Shown piece after piece: positions 29,437 through 37,309 of a DNA stretch of 64,000 nucleotides. The DNA is taken from positions 124,001 through 188,000 of the forward strand of contig NZ_LQQA01000017.1 in the NCBI RefSeq assembly GCF_002101965.1, read 5' to 3'. How positions within the stretch are numbered: position 1 is the first letter of the stretch; every line of letters starts with the position of its first letter. Source of the DNA: Mycolicibacterium wolinskyi (GTDB lineage: Bacteria; Actinomycetota; Actinomycetes; Mycobacteriales; Mycobacteriaceae). Under the pieces are notes generated by a model. That model was not told the origin of the DNA, did no database searches, and saw nothing but the letters and a program-made list of their open reading frames with translations. The position numbers were made by a program, and so were the translations under genes.

Positions 29437-29513
29437 TGGTATCCCTGGAGGGAGTCGAACCCACAACCACTGGATTCTGAATCCAGCGCCTCTTCCAATT
29501 GGGCTACAGGGAT
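29437..29513 (-). tRNA. tRNA with CAG anticodon and short variable loop (nominally Leu)
   Basis: Minus strand, 5' A1 at 29513, A73 at 29440 and an encoded CCA at 29439-29437. Perfect 7-bp acceptor ATCCCTG/CAGGGAT, T8, A14, G18-G19, anticodon stem CTGGA/TCCAG with loop TTCAGAA (anticodon CAG, decoding CUG), T-loop TTCGACT. T stem has one T50-T64 mismatch. The variable loop is only about 5 nt, whereas bacterial tRNA-Leu normally has a long class II arm, so the amino acid is uncertain; A73 is compatible with Leu. One nt after the tRNA-His CCA. Confidence 0.75.
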
Positions 29514-29514
29514 T

Positions 29515-29590
29515 TGGGGCGGCCGGAGGGACTCGAACCCATCGACTGTGGCGTCACAGACCACTGTGTTGCCGTTACACCACGACCGCC
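29515..29590 (-). tRNA. tRNA-His (GTG)
   Basis: Minus strand, from the extra G-1 at 29590 to an encoded CCA at 29517-29515. The diagnostic G-1:C73 pair of tRNA-His is present, the acceptor is GCGGTCG/CGGCCGC, the D stem GTGT/ACAC is perfect, T8, A14, G18-G19 and A21 are canonical, anticodon loop CTGTGAC gives GTG, and the T loop is TTCGAGT. The T stem is weak: only three pairs plus A49-C65 and T50-T64 mismatches. It is 38 nt downstream of the HNH endonuclease gene. Confidence 0.85.
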
Positions 29591-29627
29591 ATGGACAACT
29601 CGGTGAGCAAGCTCGCCCACCGAGCTG

Positions 29628-30107
29628 TCAGACCGCTACGAGCACCGGCGCCTGACCGAAGACGTCGGGCTGCTTGGGCTCGAACGGCTCACGCATCATC
29701 GACATTCCGGCCTCGCCCGGCGTCCGGTCACCCTTGCGGCCGTTGCACGGCTGGCATGCCGCGACCAGGTTGAGCCAGTGATCCGACCCGCCGCGGCTAC
29801 GCGGCAGGACGTGATCGACGGTGTCGGCCCGCCCGCCGCAGTAGACGCACGTGTGGCGATCCCGGCGAAGCACCCCGACGCGAGTCGCCCGATCGGTCGG
29901 CCGGTACGGGATGTGCACGTACTCACGTAGCGCGACCGACATCGGCAGCTCGATCACCAGCGACGGGCTGTGGATGTGCACCGCCGGGTCGTGCGTGTCG
30001 ATGATGTACACCGCATCGCGCAGGATGAGCTGCACGGCGTCCTGCCACGGAATCCGGTACAGCACACGGTAATCGGCGTTGTATACGTCGACGGTCAGTT
30101 CCTTCAT
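29628..30107 (-). CDS. HNH endonuclease domain protein
   Basis: 159 residues. The HNH/McrA core is in HTCVYCGGRADTVDHVLPRS, followed by RGGSDHWLNLVAACQPCNGRKGDRTP: two CxxC zinc pairs (CVYC, CQPC), the catalytic DH dyad and the two Asn positions. The N-terminal 85 residues form a separate beta-rich domain seen in short actinobacterial HNH proteins. The ATG at 30107 follows GAGAGGAGG and is preferred over the longer frame. Metal-dependent nuclease by family; DNA target unknown. Directly upstream of the tRNA pair on the same strand. Confidence 0.85.
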   Translation of the reverse strand: MKELTVDVYNADYRVLYRIPWQDAVQLILRDAVYIIDTHDPAVHIHSPSLVIELPMSVALREYVHIPYRPTDRATRVGVLRRDRHTCVYCGGRADTVDHVLPRSRGGSDHWLNLVAACQPCNGRKGDRTPGEAGMSMMREPFEPKQPDVFGQAPVLVAV

Positions 30108-30552
30108 GACGGTGTGCCTCCTCTCGGTCTCCGGTGCACCGCTCTGGACCGCAGGCATTGTGGCGCAACACGATCCGCTCAGATACTGCTATGCCGACCG
30201 CGTGCTGTAAAGCGGAATATTGCGCGAAATTCGATGACGCACAACGTAATTGGGCGCAACGCGGCGGCGGAACGTCAGCCGACGTACCTGGCAGGGCGAA
30301 CAGAGTTATTGAGATGTGTATGAGATTTTTCGAGGGCGCCCGACTTGCGCTCGGCCGCAACCGCGCACGACAACGGGGCCGCGGATGCACGGTGCATCCC
30401 GGCCGGCGAACAGCAATCGCGCGTCACGAACATGCCGTGACGGTAGCACTCGGACGTGATGCTCCCCACTGGTTTTTCCGTCGAGCGTGGGGGCCGTGCA
30501 CGCGAAACCGCCGTCGCGCGTACACGACCCCCACGCTGGGGCGAGTGCCCGT
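30108..30552. other. 445-bp intergenic region
   Basis: No gene supported. It holds the HNH promoter side (A/T-richer stretch around 30180-30330, e.g. GCGGAATATTGCGCGAAATTCG) and, near its right end, the long hairpin at 30484-30537. Confidence 0.6.
30484..30537. terminator. Long imperfect inverted repeat, probable terminator
   Basis: Left arm AGCGTGGGGGCCGTGCACGCG (30484-30504) pairs with right arm around 30515-30537 (CGCGTACACGACCCCCACGCT) with about two mismatches; the loop is AAACCGCCGT-like. It begins 16 nt past the 3' end of the minus-strand gene at 30553-31239. It lacks a U tract, as mycobacterial terminators often do. Confidence 0.6.
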
Positions 30553-31239
30553 TCAGGAAGCCCGTTGGTGCGGACGCCCTGACACGAAACGCCAGATCGC
30601 ATGGTCGAGTTCGATCGCATTCCAGCCCGCAGCTTCGGCCACCCCGCGAATCAACTCCGCCGCACCGGCGGAGTCGACCGTGCCGATCTCGCGTGCGACA
30701 TAGCCGACCACCACCGGGCCGGCATTCGCCCCGGGTATCTGCGCGAGCTTGAGCGTGTAGTCCCATGTGAGGCCCGAACGTTGTCCGGGTGTGGCGCACC
30801 ACACCGCCCTGGCCCGTGCACGGCGCTCGTCATCCGCGGCGACGGCGCGTAGATCGTCGGTCGTGTCGATGCCAAGGGCCACAAGCGCTTCGGCCACTTC
30901 GGCGATGGCCTGGGCCTTCAGCGGCGCGTTCGCCGCGCTGGACGTAGGCCGCCGATTGCCGATCTGCGAGGCCCATGGATCGGGACCGCCGAGTTCGCGC
31001 ATCGTGGCCAAGAGTTCGGTGAGACCGTCGGAGTCGGCATCACCGCCTTGCGCAGTGCGGTGATCCCGATACCGGCCGACCACCTTTTCGACGGTCACAT
31101 ACCGCGCCCCGGTCGAGTAGATGGCGTCGATCACGCACAGCGCCAACGAATTTGGGTAACTGATCGAGCTCAACCACTGCTCGGGATCACCGAGGTCGCG
31201 CTCACACGCGGTGCGCAGCAGGTCAATGTCGGTCGGCAT
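30553..31239 (-). CDS. Uncharacterised protein, HhH-GPD-like features
   Basis: 228 residues, no signal or membrane segment, mostly helical. The stretch WCATPGQRSGLTWDYTLKLAQIPG followed by AGPVVVGYVAREIG, and the final LDHAIWRFVSGR, resemble the layout of HhH-GPD DNA-glycosylase-like proteins (a loop with PG-x-x-SG then a helix-hairpin-helix with a late Asp), but I cannot identify a catalytic Lys/Asp with confidence. Function unknown. Ends beside a strong hairpin; its start at 31239 is 105 nt from the next gene on the same strand. Confidence 0.6.
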   Translation of the reverse strand: MPTDIDLLRTACERDLGDPEQWLSSISYPNSLALCVIDAIYSTGARYVTVEKVVGRYRDHRTAQGGDADSDGLTELLATMRELGGPDPWASQIGNRRPTSSAANAPLKAQAIAEVAEALVALGIDTTDDLRAVAADDERRARARAVWCATPGQRSGLTWDYTLKLAQIPGANAGPVVVGYVAREIGTVDSAGAAELIRGVAEAAGWNAIELDHAIWRFVSGRPHQRAS

Positions 31240-31344
31240 GGCAGTACTCCTCTGATCGTGCGGCGACTTCGACTGTCGCCGTCGAGCAGGAAGCTAGTGA
31301 CGCCACCCGACAGAGCAGCCCGGCAATGGCATCGAATTCACTAG

Positions 31345-31872
31345 TTATCCACAGGCGCGATCGACATTGGCCAGCAATTGCGCCTGATGCTTGGGCCACC
31401 AGAAGATCTCGACCAACAGCAACACCAGATAGACGAACGACACCACCGCGTTGCCGATCGAACCGAACACGGCGTCCCACACTGCCGTCGCCACCGCGAC
31501 GCCCAGGACGAGCAACAGCACCCACCGCAGCGGCCGGGCCGCCTCGACGGCCGCGTGCATACCTTGCCGGTAACCGGTGGCGGCCTCGGCGAGCCGTGGG
31601 TCGTCGAGGCGAATGCCGCGACGCGCGGCACGGACCAGTGCCACCCGTTGAGCGCCGTCGAGTTGTGTCGCCATCGGCCAGTACCGGGCCATCCTCATCG
31701 GCATCCAGGTGCCGTAGAAGATGCCGACGACGACGAAGGCCAACGCGCCGGCCAGGAAGAAGCCCGAATCGAGCCACGCAAGCACACCGAGGCACAGACC
31801 GACACTCAGACCGGTGATCAGCGCCCGGTAGAGGAAACCGCCATGCCAGACAAAGGCCGGGATCGTGACCAC
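31345..31872 (-). CDS. Uncharacterised membrane protein
   Basis: 175 residues with four hydrophobic segments: ALITGLSVGLCLGVLAWL, GFFLAGALAFVVVGIFYGTW, WVLLLVLGVAVATAVWDAVF and AVVSFVYLVLLLVEIFWWP, in two pairs around a charged cytosolic loop. Starts with GTG at 31872. No recognised catalytic motif. It lies 28 nt past the stop of the sufT-like gene, so it could be transcribed with the suf operon by read-through, but nothing in its sequence points to Fe-S metabolism. Confidence 0.65.
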   Translation of the reverse strand: MVTIPAFVWHGGFLYRALITGLSVGLCLGVLAWLDSGFFLAGALAFVVVGIFYGTWMPMRMARYWPMATQLDGAQRVALVRAARRGIRLDDPRLAEAATGYRQGMHAAVEAARPLRWVLLLVLGVAVATAVWDAVFGSIGNAVVSFVYLVLLLVEIFWWPKHQAQLLANVDRACG

Positions 31873-31900
31873 CCGGCCATTGTGACGGGCCTACCGGCTA

Positions 31901-32248
31901 CTAGACGGTGAAACCGAGCGCCCGCAGCTGTTCGCGGCCGTCGTCGGTGATCTTGTCCGGGCCCCACGGCGGGTTCCACACCCAGTTGATCTTGATCTCG
32001 TTCACCAGGCCGGCGCCGACCAGAGCGGTGCGGGACTGGTCTTCGATCACGTCGGTCAGCGGGCACGCCGCCGAGGTCAGCGTCATGTCGATGAGCGCGA
32101 CGGGTCCGGAATCGCCCTGCTCGACGTTCAGTCCGTACACCAGCCCGAGGTCGACGACGTTGATGCCGAGCTCGGGATCCACGACATCGCGCATCGCCTC
32201 TTCGACGTCGGCCAACAGCTCCTGATCAGGCGCTTCGGTGTCGCTCAT
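31901..32248 (-). CDS. SufT / MIP18-family (DUF59) Fe-S assembly protein
   Basis: 115 residues from MSDTEAPDQELL. The MIP18 fold is seen in VVDPELGINVVDLGLVYGL, the LTSAACPLTDVI segment with the conserved Cys, and the C-terminal INWVWNPPWGPDKITDDG. Such proteins help mature Fe-S enzymes; Rv1466 is the equivalent and last gene of the mycobacterial suf operon. Its start overlaps the end of the sufU gene by 23 nt. Confidence 0.87.
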   Translation of the reverse strand: MSDTEAPDQELLADVEEAMRDVVDPELGINVVDLGLVYGLNVEQGDSGPVALIDMTLTSAACPLTDVIEDQSRTALVGAGLVNEIKINWVWNPPWGPDKITDDGREQLRALGFTV

Positions 32249-32690
32249 CGTCGGTCTCCTCACTGGCTTGCGCCAACGCGTCTTTGAAAGCCATCCACCC
32301 CAGCAGCGCGCATTTCACCCGCGCCGGGTACTTCGCGACACCGGCGAACGCGATGCCGTCCCCGAGTACATCTTCGTCCCCCTCGACGTTGCCGCGCGAG
32401 GAAATCATCTCGGTGAATGCGGCAACGGTCTTGAGTGCGTCGCCGACACTCTGGCCGATCACCTGATCGGTGAGCACCGACGTGGCCGCCTGGCTGATCG
32501 AACAACCCTGACCGTCGTAGGAGACGTCGTCGACCGTCTCGCCGTCGTCGGACAGCGCGACCCGCAACGTCACCTCGTCACCACAGGTCGGATTGACGTG
32601 GTACACCTCGGCGCCGAACGGTTCCCGCAGCCCTCGGTGATGGGGATGCTTGTAATGGTCCAGGATCACTTCCTGGTACATCTGGTCCAT
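32226..32690 (-). CDS. sufU: Fe-S scaffold/sulfur-transfer protein SufU
   Basis: 154 residues from MDQMYQEVILDHYKHPHHRG. Zinc-binding Cys residues occur in the expected places: NPTCGDEVTLRV, GQGCSISQAATSVL and VKCALLGWMAF, with the Asp of CGDE. SufU accepts persulfide sulfur from SufS. The ATG at 32690 is just after the sufS stop (32693); a GTG at 32696 overlaps it. The long apparent N-terminal extension in this frame is antisense-like shadow inside sufS and is not used. Confidence 0.9.
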   Translation of the reverse strand: MDQMYQEVILDHYKHPHHRGLREPFGAEVYHVNPTCGDEVTLRVALSDDGETVDDVSYDGQGCSISQAATSVLTDQVIGQSVGDALKTVAAFTEMISSRGNVEGDEDVLGDGIAFAGVAKYPARVKCALLGWMAFKDALAQASEETDDERHRSA

Positions 32691-32692
32691 TC

Positions 32693-33940
32693 TCACGAAA
32701 AGAACTCCACGGCCCGTTTGACACCGGCGACCATCCGGTCGACCTCGTCGAGCGTGTTGTACACCGCGAACGACGCGCGCGCGGTCGCGGCGATGCCGAA
32801 CCGGCGGTGCAGCGGCCAGGCGCAATGATGCCCGACCCGCACGGCGACGCCTTCGTCGTCGAGGACCTGCCCGACGTCGTGCGCGTGCACACCGTCGAGC
32901 ACGAAACTCACCGGCGATCCCCGATGCTCCAACGACTGCGGCCCGATGATGCGCACGCCCGGCACGCCCTGCAAACCCTCCAGCGCGGCGGCGACGAGCG
33001 CGGCCTCGTGCGCCTCGACCGAGGCCATGCCGAGATCGGTCAAATACCGTGCGGCCGCGGCCAATCCGACCACCTGCGACGTCATGGGTGTACCCGCTTC
33101 GAAGCGTTGCGGTGCGGGCGCGTAGGTCGTCTTCTCCATCGTGACGGTCTCGATCATGGACCCGCCGGTGATGAACGGCGGCATCGCGTTGAGCAGCTCG
33201 CGCCGCCCATAGAGGACGCCGATCCCGGTGGGGCCCAACATCTTGTGCCCGGAGAACGCGGCGAAGTCGACATCGAGCGCATGGAGGTCGACGGGCTGGT
33301 GAGGCACCGACTGGCAGGCATCGAGCAGCGTGAGAGCGCCGACCGCCCTGGCCCGCGCGACGAGCTCGGCGACCGGGGCGATCGCGCCGGTGACATTCGA
33401 ATGATGGCTGAACGCCACCACTTTCACCCGCTCGTCGAGCTGCAGCGAATCCAGGTCGATGCGGCCCTCCTCGGTGACGCCGTACCAACGCAGCGTCGCA
33501 CCGGTACGCTCCGCGAGCTCCTGCCACGGAATCAGGTTCGCGTGATGCTCGAGTTCGGTGGTGACGATGACGTCGCCGGGCCCGACGGCCCGGTCGAACC
33601 GCTTGTCCCCCAGCACATATGCCACCAGGTTGATGGCCTCGGTGGCGTTCTTGGTGAACACCAGCTCGTCGGAATCGGCGCCCACGAAGTCCGCGATGTC
33701 GGCGCGACCCTGCTCGTAGGCGTCGGTGGATTCCTCCATCAGCTGGTGCGCACCGCGGTGCACGGCGCCGTTCGACGTGATCAGGAAATTCCGCTCGGCG
33801 TCCAGCACCTGCAACGGCTTCTGCGATGTCGCGCCGGAATCGAGGTAAGCCAGCTGGTTTCCGCTGCGCATCACCCGGTTGAGGATCGGGAAGTCGGCCC
33901 TGATCCTGGTGAGATCCAAAGTCTGCGCAGATGCAGTCAT
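32693..33940 (-). CDS. sufS: Cysteine desulfurase SufS (Csd)
   Basis: About 415 residues from MTASAQTLDLTRIRADFP. PLP-binding Lys is in FSGHKMLGPTGIGVLYG; the catalytic Cys is in VRVGHHCAWPLHRRFG, and RGAHQLMEESTDAYE marks the substrate side. Converts Cys to Ala and passes persulfide to SufU. The start at 33940 lies 1 nt after the sufC stop; a longer frame from 34012 would overlap sufC and adds no homology. Confidence 0.93.
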   Translation of the reverse strand: MTASAQTLDLTRIRADFPILNRVMRSGNQLAYLDSGATSQKPLQVLDAERNFLITSNGAVHRGAHQLMEESTDAYEQGRADIADFVGADSDELVFTKNATEAINLVAYVLGDKRFDRAVGPGDVIVTTELEHHANLIPWQELAERTGATLRWYGVTEEGRIDLDSLQLDERVKVVAFSHHSNVTGAIAPVAELVARARAVGALTLLDACQSVPHQPVDLHALDVDFAAFSGHKMLGPTGIGVLYGRRELLNAMPPFITGGSMIETVTMEKTTYAPAPQRFEAGTPMTSQVVGLAAAARYLTDLGMASVEAHEAALVAAALEGLQGVPGVRIIGPQSLEHRGSPVSFVLDGVHAHDVGQVLDDEGVAVRVGHHCAWPLHRRFGIAATARASFAVYNTLDEVDRMVAGVKRAVEFFS

Positions 33941-33941
33941 G

Positions 33942-34709
33942 TCACGCTCCGACGGCTTGTGTGAAGCGCACGTATCCGTTCTCTTCGAGTTCGTCGGCGA
34001 GCTCGGGTCCACCGGACTCGACGATCCGGCCGCCCACGAACACGTGCACGAACTGCGGACGGATGTAGCGCAGGATCCGCGTGTAGTGCGTGATCAGCAG
34101 GATGCCGCCGTGGGTGTCCTCGGCGTAGCGATTGACGCCCTCACTCACCACGCGTAGCGCGTCGACGTCGAGGCCGGAGTCGGTCTCGTCGAGGATCGCG
34201 ATCTTCGGCTTGAGCAGCGACAGCTGCAAGATCTCGTGGCGCTTCTTCTCACCGCCGGAGAATCCCTCGTTGACGCTGCGCTCGCCGAAGGCCGGGTCGA
34301 TGTCGAGGTCGTCCATCGCGGCCTTGACCTCCTTGACCCAGTGCCGCAGCTTGGGCGCCTCGCCACGCACCGCGGTGGCCGCGGTGCGCAGGAAGTTCGA
34401 CATCGAAACGCCGGGCACCTCGACCGGGTACTGCATCGCCAGGAACAGACCGGCACGCGCCCGCTCGTCGATCGACATCTCGAGGACGTCCTGCCCGTCG
34501 AGCGTGATCGAACCGGACGTCACGGTGTACTTCGGGTGGCCGGCCACGGCGTAGGACAGCGTGGACTTGCCGGATCCGTTGGGGCCCATCAGCGCATGGG
34601 TCTCCCCCGAGTTCACGGTGAGGTCGACGCCCTTGAGGATCGGGATGTCGGTCCCGTCCTCGGCGGACGCGACGCTGACGTGGAGGTCCTTGATTTCCAG
34701 TGTGCTCAT
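33942..34709 (-). CDS. sufC: Fe-S assembly ATPase SufC
   Basis: 255 residues from MSTLEIKDLHVSV. Walker A GPNGSGKSTLSY, signature SGGEKKRHEILQ, Walker B AILDETDSGLDVDALR with the SufC-specific ETDSGLD, and the H-loop in LLITHYTRILRYI. It powers the SufBCD scaffold. Start overlaps the sufD stop by 1 nt (TGATG), so the genes are coupled. Confidence 0.93.
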   Translation of the reverse strand: MSTLEIKDLHVSVASAEDGTDIPILKGVDLTVNSGETHALMGPNGSGKSTLSYAVAGHPKYTVTSGSITLDGQDVLEMSIDERARAGLFLAMQYPVEVPGVSMSNFLRTAATAVRGEAPKLRHWVKEVKAAMDDLDIDPAFGERSVNEGFSGGEKKRHEILQLSLLKPKIAILDETDSGLDVDALRVVSEGVNRYAEDTHGGILLITHYTRILRYIRPQFVHVFVGGRIVESGGPELADELEENGYVRFTQAVGA

Positions 34710-35878
34710 CAGTGCTTGATTCCTTCGGTTAGCGCAAGTTCGTGTTCGATGGCCTCGGTGAGGCGCTCGCGGACGGAGGGCACGGCGATCTTCTGGATCA
34801 GCTCGCCGAAGAACCCGCGCACCACGAGTCGCCGGGCCTGGTCCTCGGGGATGCCCCTGGCCTGGAGGTAGAACAGCTGCTCGTCGTCGAAACGTCCGGT
34901 CGCACTGGCGTGCCCGGCGCCGACGATCTCCCCGGTCTCGATCTCGAGGTTGGGCACCGAATCGGCCCGCGCGCCGTCCGTGAGCACCAGGTTGCGGTTG
35001 ACCTCGTAGGTGTCGGTGCCGGTCGCCTCGGCGCGGATCAGCACATCGCCCACCCACACGGTGTGCGTGTCGGGCTTGTCGGTATCGGGATCGCCTTGCA
35101 GCGCACCCTTGTACGTGACGTGTGAGCGGCAGTTGGGTTGCGCGTGGTCGACCAACAGCCGCGACTCGAAGTGCTGGCCGTCGTCGGCGAAGTACAGGCC
35201 CAGCAGCTCGGCGTCGCCGCCCGGTGCGCAGAACCGCACCCGGCCGGTCAACCGCGCGACGTCGCCGCCGAGGGTGACCGCGAAATGGCGCAGCACCGCA
35301 TCCTTGCCGAGCGTCGCGTGGTGCATGCTGACGTGCACCGCGTCGTCGGCCCAGTCGGCGATCGACACGACCTTGAGCTGCGCGGCGTCGCCGATCACGA
35401 ATTCGATGTTGTCGGCGTAGGTTCCGCTGCCGCGCTGGTCGATGACCACGACGGCCTCGGCGAGTTCGTCGACCCGGATCTGCAGGTGACCGTATGCCGT
35501 GGAGCCCGCACCGGGACCGCTGACGGTGATCTCGATGGGCTCTTCGACCTGGGTGTTGCGGCCGACGGTGACGATCGTCGCGTGCCCGAACGACGAATAT
35601 GCCTGCGCGGCAACCCGATCGGCGGGCACCCCGCCCTGGCCGAGACGTTCGTCGCCGCGCTCCACGGTCTCGACCATGACGCCGGGCCGCTCGGACACCT
35701 CGATCAGGGCGCTACCCGTCACCGGGGCGGATCCGTTGTGCAGGCCGCGCAACCGCTTCAGCGGGGTGAACCGCCACAGTTCGTCTCGACCGCCGGGCAC
35801 CTCGAATGCGTCGACGTCGAACGATGTGAACAGCTCGCCCTTGTTGGTTCCCTCGACCGCAGTAGTTAGCTCGCCCAC
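34709..35878 (-). CDS. sufD: Fe-S assembly protein SufD
   Basis: 389 residues, starting at a GTG (VGELTTAVEG) that directly abuts the sufB stop. C-terminal beta-helix and helical end are visible in LEIETGEIVGAGHASATGRFDDEQLFYLQARGIPEDQARRLVVRGFFGELIQKI, the SufD/SufB signature. Forms the SufB2C2D or SufBC2D scaffold with its neighbours; unlike SufB it lacks the cluster-ligand Cys. Confidence 0.92.
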   Translation of the reverse strand: MGELTTAVEGTNKGELFTSFDVDAFEVPGGRDELWRFTPLKRLRGLHNGSAPVTGSALIEVSERPGVMVETVERGDERLGQGGVPADRVAAQAYSSFGHATIVTVGRNTQVEEPIEITVSGPGAGSTAYGHLQIRVDELAEAVVVIDQRGSGTYADNIEFVIGDAAQLKVVSIADWADDAVHVSMHHATLGKDAVLRHFAVTLGGDVARLTGRVRFCAPGGDAELLGLYFADDGQHFESRLLVDHAQPNCRSHVTYKGALQGDPDTDKPDTHTVWVGDVLIRAEATGTDTYEVNRNLVLTDGARADSVPNLEIETGEIVGAGHASATGRFDDEQLFYLQARGIPEDQARRLVVRGFFGELIQKIAVPSVRERLTEAIEHELALTEGIKH

Positions 35879-37309
35879 TTAACCGACCGCACCTTCCATC
35901 TGCAGCTCGATGAGCCGGTTCAATTCGAGCGCGTACTCCATCGGCAGTTCCTTGGCGATGGGCTCGACGAAGCCGCGCACCACCATCGCCATGGCCTCGT
36001 CCTCGGTCAGGCCGCGGCTCATCAGGTAGAACAGCTGATCCTCGCTGACCTTGGACACCGTCGCCTCGTGACCCATCGTCACGTCGTCCTCGCGGATGTC
36101 GACGTAGGGATAGGTGTCGCTGCGGCTGATGGTGTCGACAAGCAGCGCATCGCATTTGACGCTGGACCGCGATCCGTGTGCGCCCTTGTTCACCTGGATC
36201 AGGCCGCGGTAGGACGCGCGGCCGCCACCGCGTGCGACCGACTTGGACACGATGTTGCTCGACGTGTTCGGCGCCAGGTGCAGCATCTTGGCGCCGGTGT
36301 CCTGGTGCTGGCCCTCGCCGGCGAAGGCAACCGAGAGCACCTCGCCCTTGGCGTGCTCACCGGTCATCCACACGGCCGGGTACTTCATCGTGACCTTGGA
36401 GCCGATGTTGCCGTCGATCCACTCCATCGTGGCGCCCGCCTCGGCCCTGGCGCGCTTGGTCACCAGGTTGAAGACGTTGTTCGACCAGTTCTGGATGGTC
36501 GTGTAGCGGCACCGCCCACCGGGCTTGACGATGATCTCGACCACGGCCGAGTGCAACGAGTCGCTCTTGTAGATCGGTGCCGTACATCCCTCGACGTAGT
36601 GCACGTAGGCGCCCTCGTCGACGATGATCAGTGTGCGCTCGAACTGGCCCATGTTCTCGGTGTTGATCCGGAAGTAGGCCTGCAGCGGGATGTCGACATG
36701 GACGCCCGGCGGCACGTAGATGAACGAACCGCCCGACCACACCGCGGTGTTCAGCGCCGAGAACTTGTTGTCGCCGGCCGGGATCACGGTGCCGAAGTAC
36801 TGCTTGAAGATCTCGGGGTGCTCGCGCAGACCGGTGTCGGTGTCGAGGAAGATGACGCCCCGCGCCTCGAGGTCCTCGCGGATCTGGTGGTAGACGACCT
36901 CGGACTCGTACTGCGCGGCCACGCCGGCGACGAGACGCTGCTTCTCGGCCTCGGGGATGCCGAGCCGGTCGTAGGTGTTGCGGATGTCCTCGGGCAGGTC
37001 CTCCCACGAGGCCGCCTGCTTCTCGGTCGAGCGCACGAAGTACTTGATGTTGTCGAAATCGATGCCCTCGAGGTTGGAACCCCAGTTGGGCATGGGCTTC
37101 TTGTCGAACGTGCGCAGTGCCTTGAGCCGGATGTCGAGCATCCACTCGGGCTCGTTCTTCTTGGCCGAGATGTCACGCACGACCGCCTCGGACAGGCCAC
37201 GCTGCGCACTCGCGCCCGCGGCATCGGAGTCCGACCAGCCATAGCCGTACTTGCCCAGCGAGGCGATCGTCTCTTCCTGGGTCAGTGGCGTATCGGGCGT
37301 GATGGTCAT
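35879..37309 (-). CDS. sufB: Fe-S assembly scaffold SufB
   Basis: 476 residues: WMLDIRLKALRTFDKKPMPNWG near the N-terminus, EGCTAPIYKSDSLHSAVVEI with the key Cys, and C-terminal DEDQLFYLMSRGL-type motif (SEDQLFYLMSRGLTEDEAMAMVVRGF). M. tuberculosis SufB carries an intein; here the reading frame is continuous at 476 residues, so no intein is present. Start overlaps the sufR stop by 4 nt (ATGA). Encodes the main scaffold on which the cluster forms. Confidence 0.94.
   Translation of the reverse strand: MTITPDTPLTQEETIASLGKYGYGWSDSDAAGASAQRGLSEAVVRDISAKKNEPEWMLDIRLKALRTFDKKPMPNWGSNLEGIDFDNIKYFVRSTEKQAASWEDLPEDIRNTYDRLGIPEAEKQRLVAGVAAQYESEVVYHQIREDLEARGVIFLDTDTGLREHPEIFKQYFGTVIPAGDNKFSALNTAVWSGGSFIYVPPGVHVDIPLQAYFRINTENMGQFERTLIIVDEGAYVHYVEGCTAPIYKSDSLHSAVVEIIVKPGGRCRYTTIQNWSNNVFNLVTKRARAEAGATMEWIDGNIGSKVTMKYPAVWMTGEHAKGEVLSVAFAGEGQHQDTGAKMLHLAPNTSSNIVSKSVARGGGRASYRGLIQVNKGAHGSRSSVKCDALLVDTISRSDTYPYVDIREDDVTMGHEATVSKVSEDQLFYLMSRGLTEDEAMAMVVRGFVEPIAKELPMEYALELNRLIELQMEGAVG

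Noticed and set aside
29437..29590. tRNA genes as an attachment site for an integrated element
   Set aside because: No integrase and no repeat of the tRNA 3' end elsewhere in the window was seen.
32691..33527. Apparent 278-residue N-terminal extension of SufU
   Set aside because: Lies inside sufS in another frame, Arg-rich without motifs; SufU homology begins at 32690.
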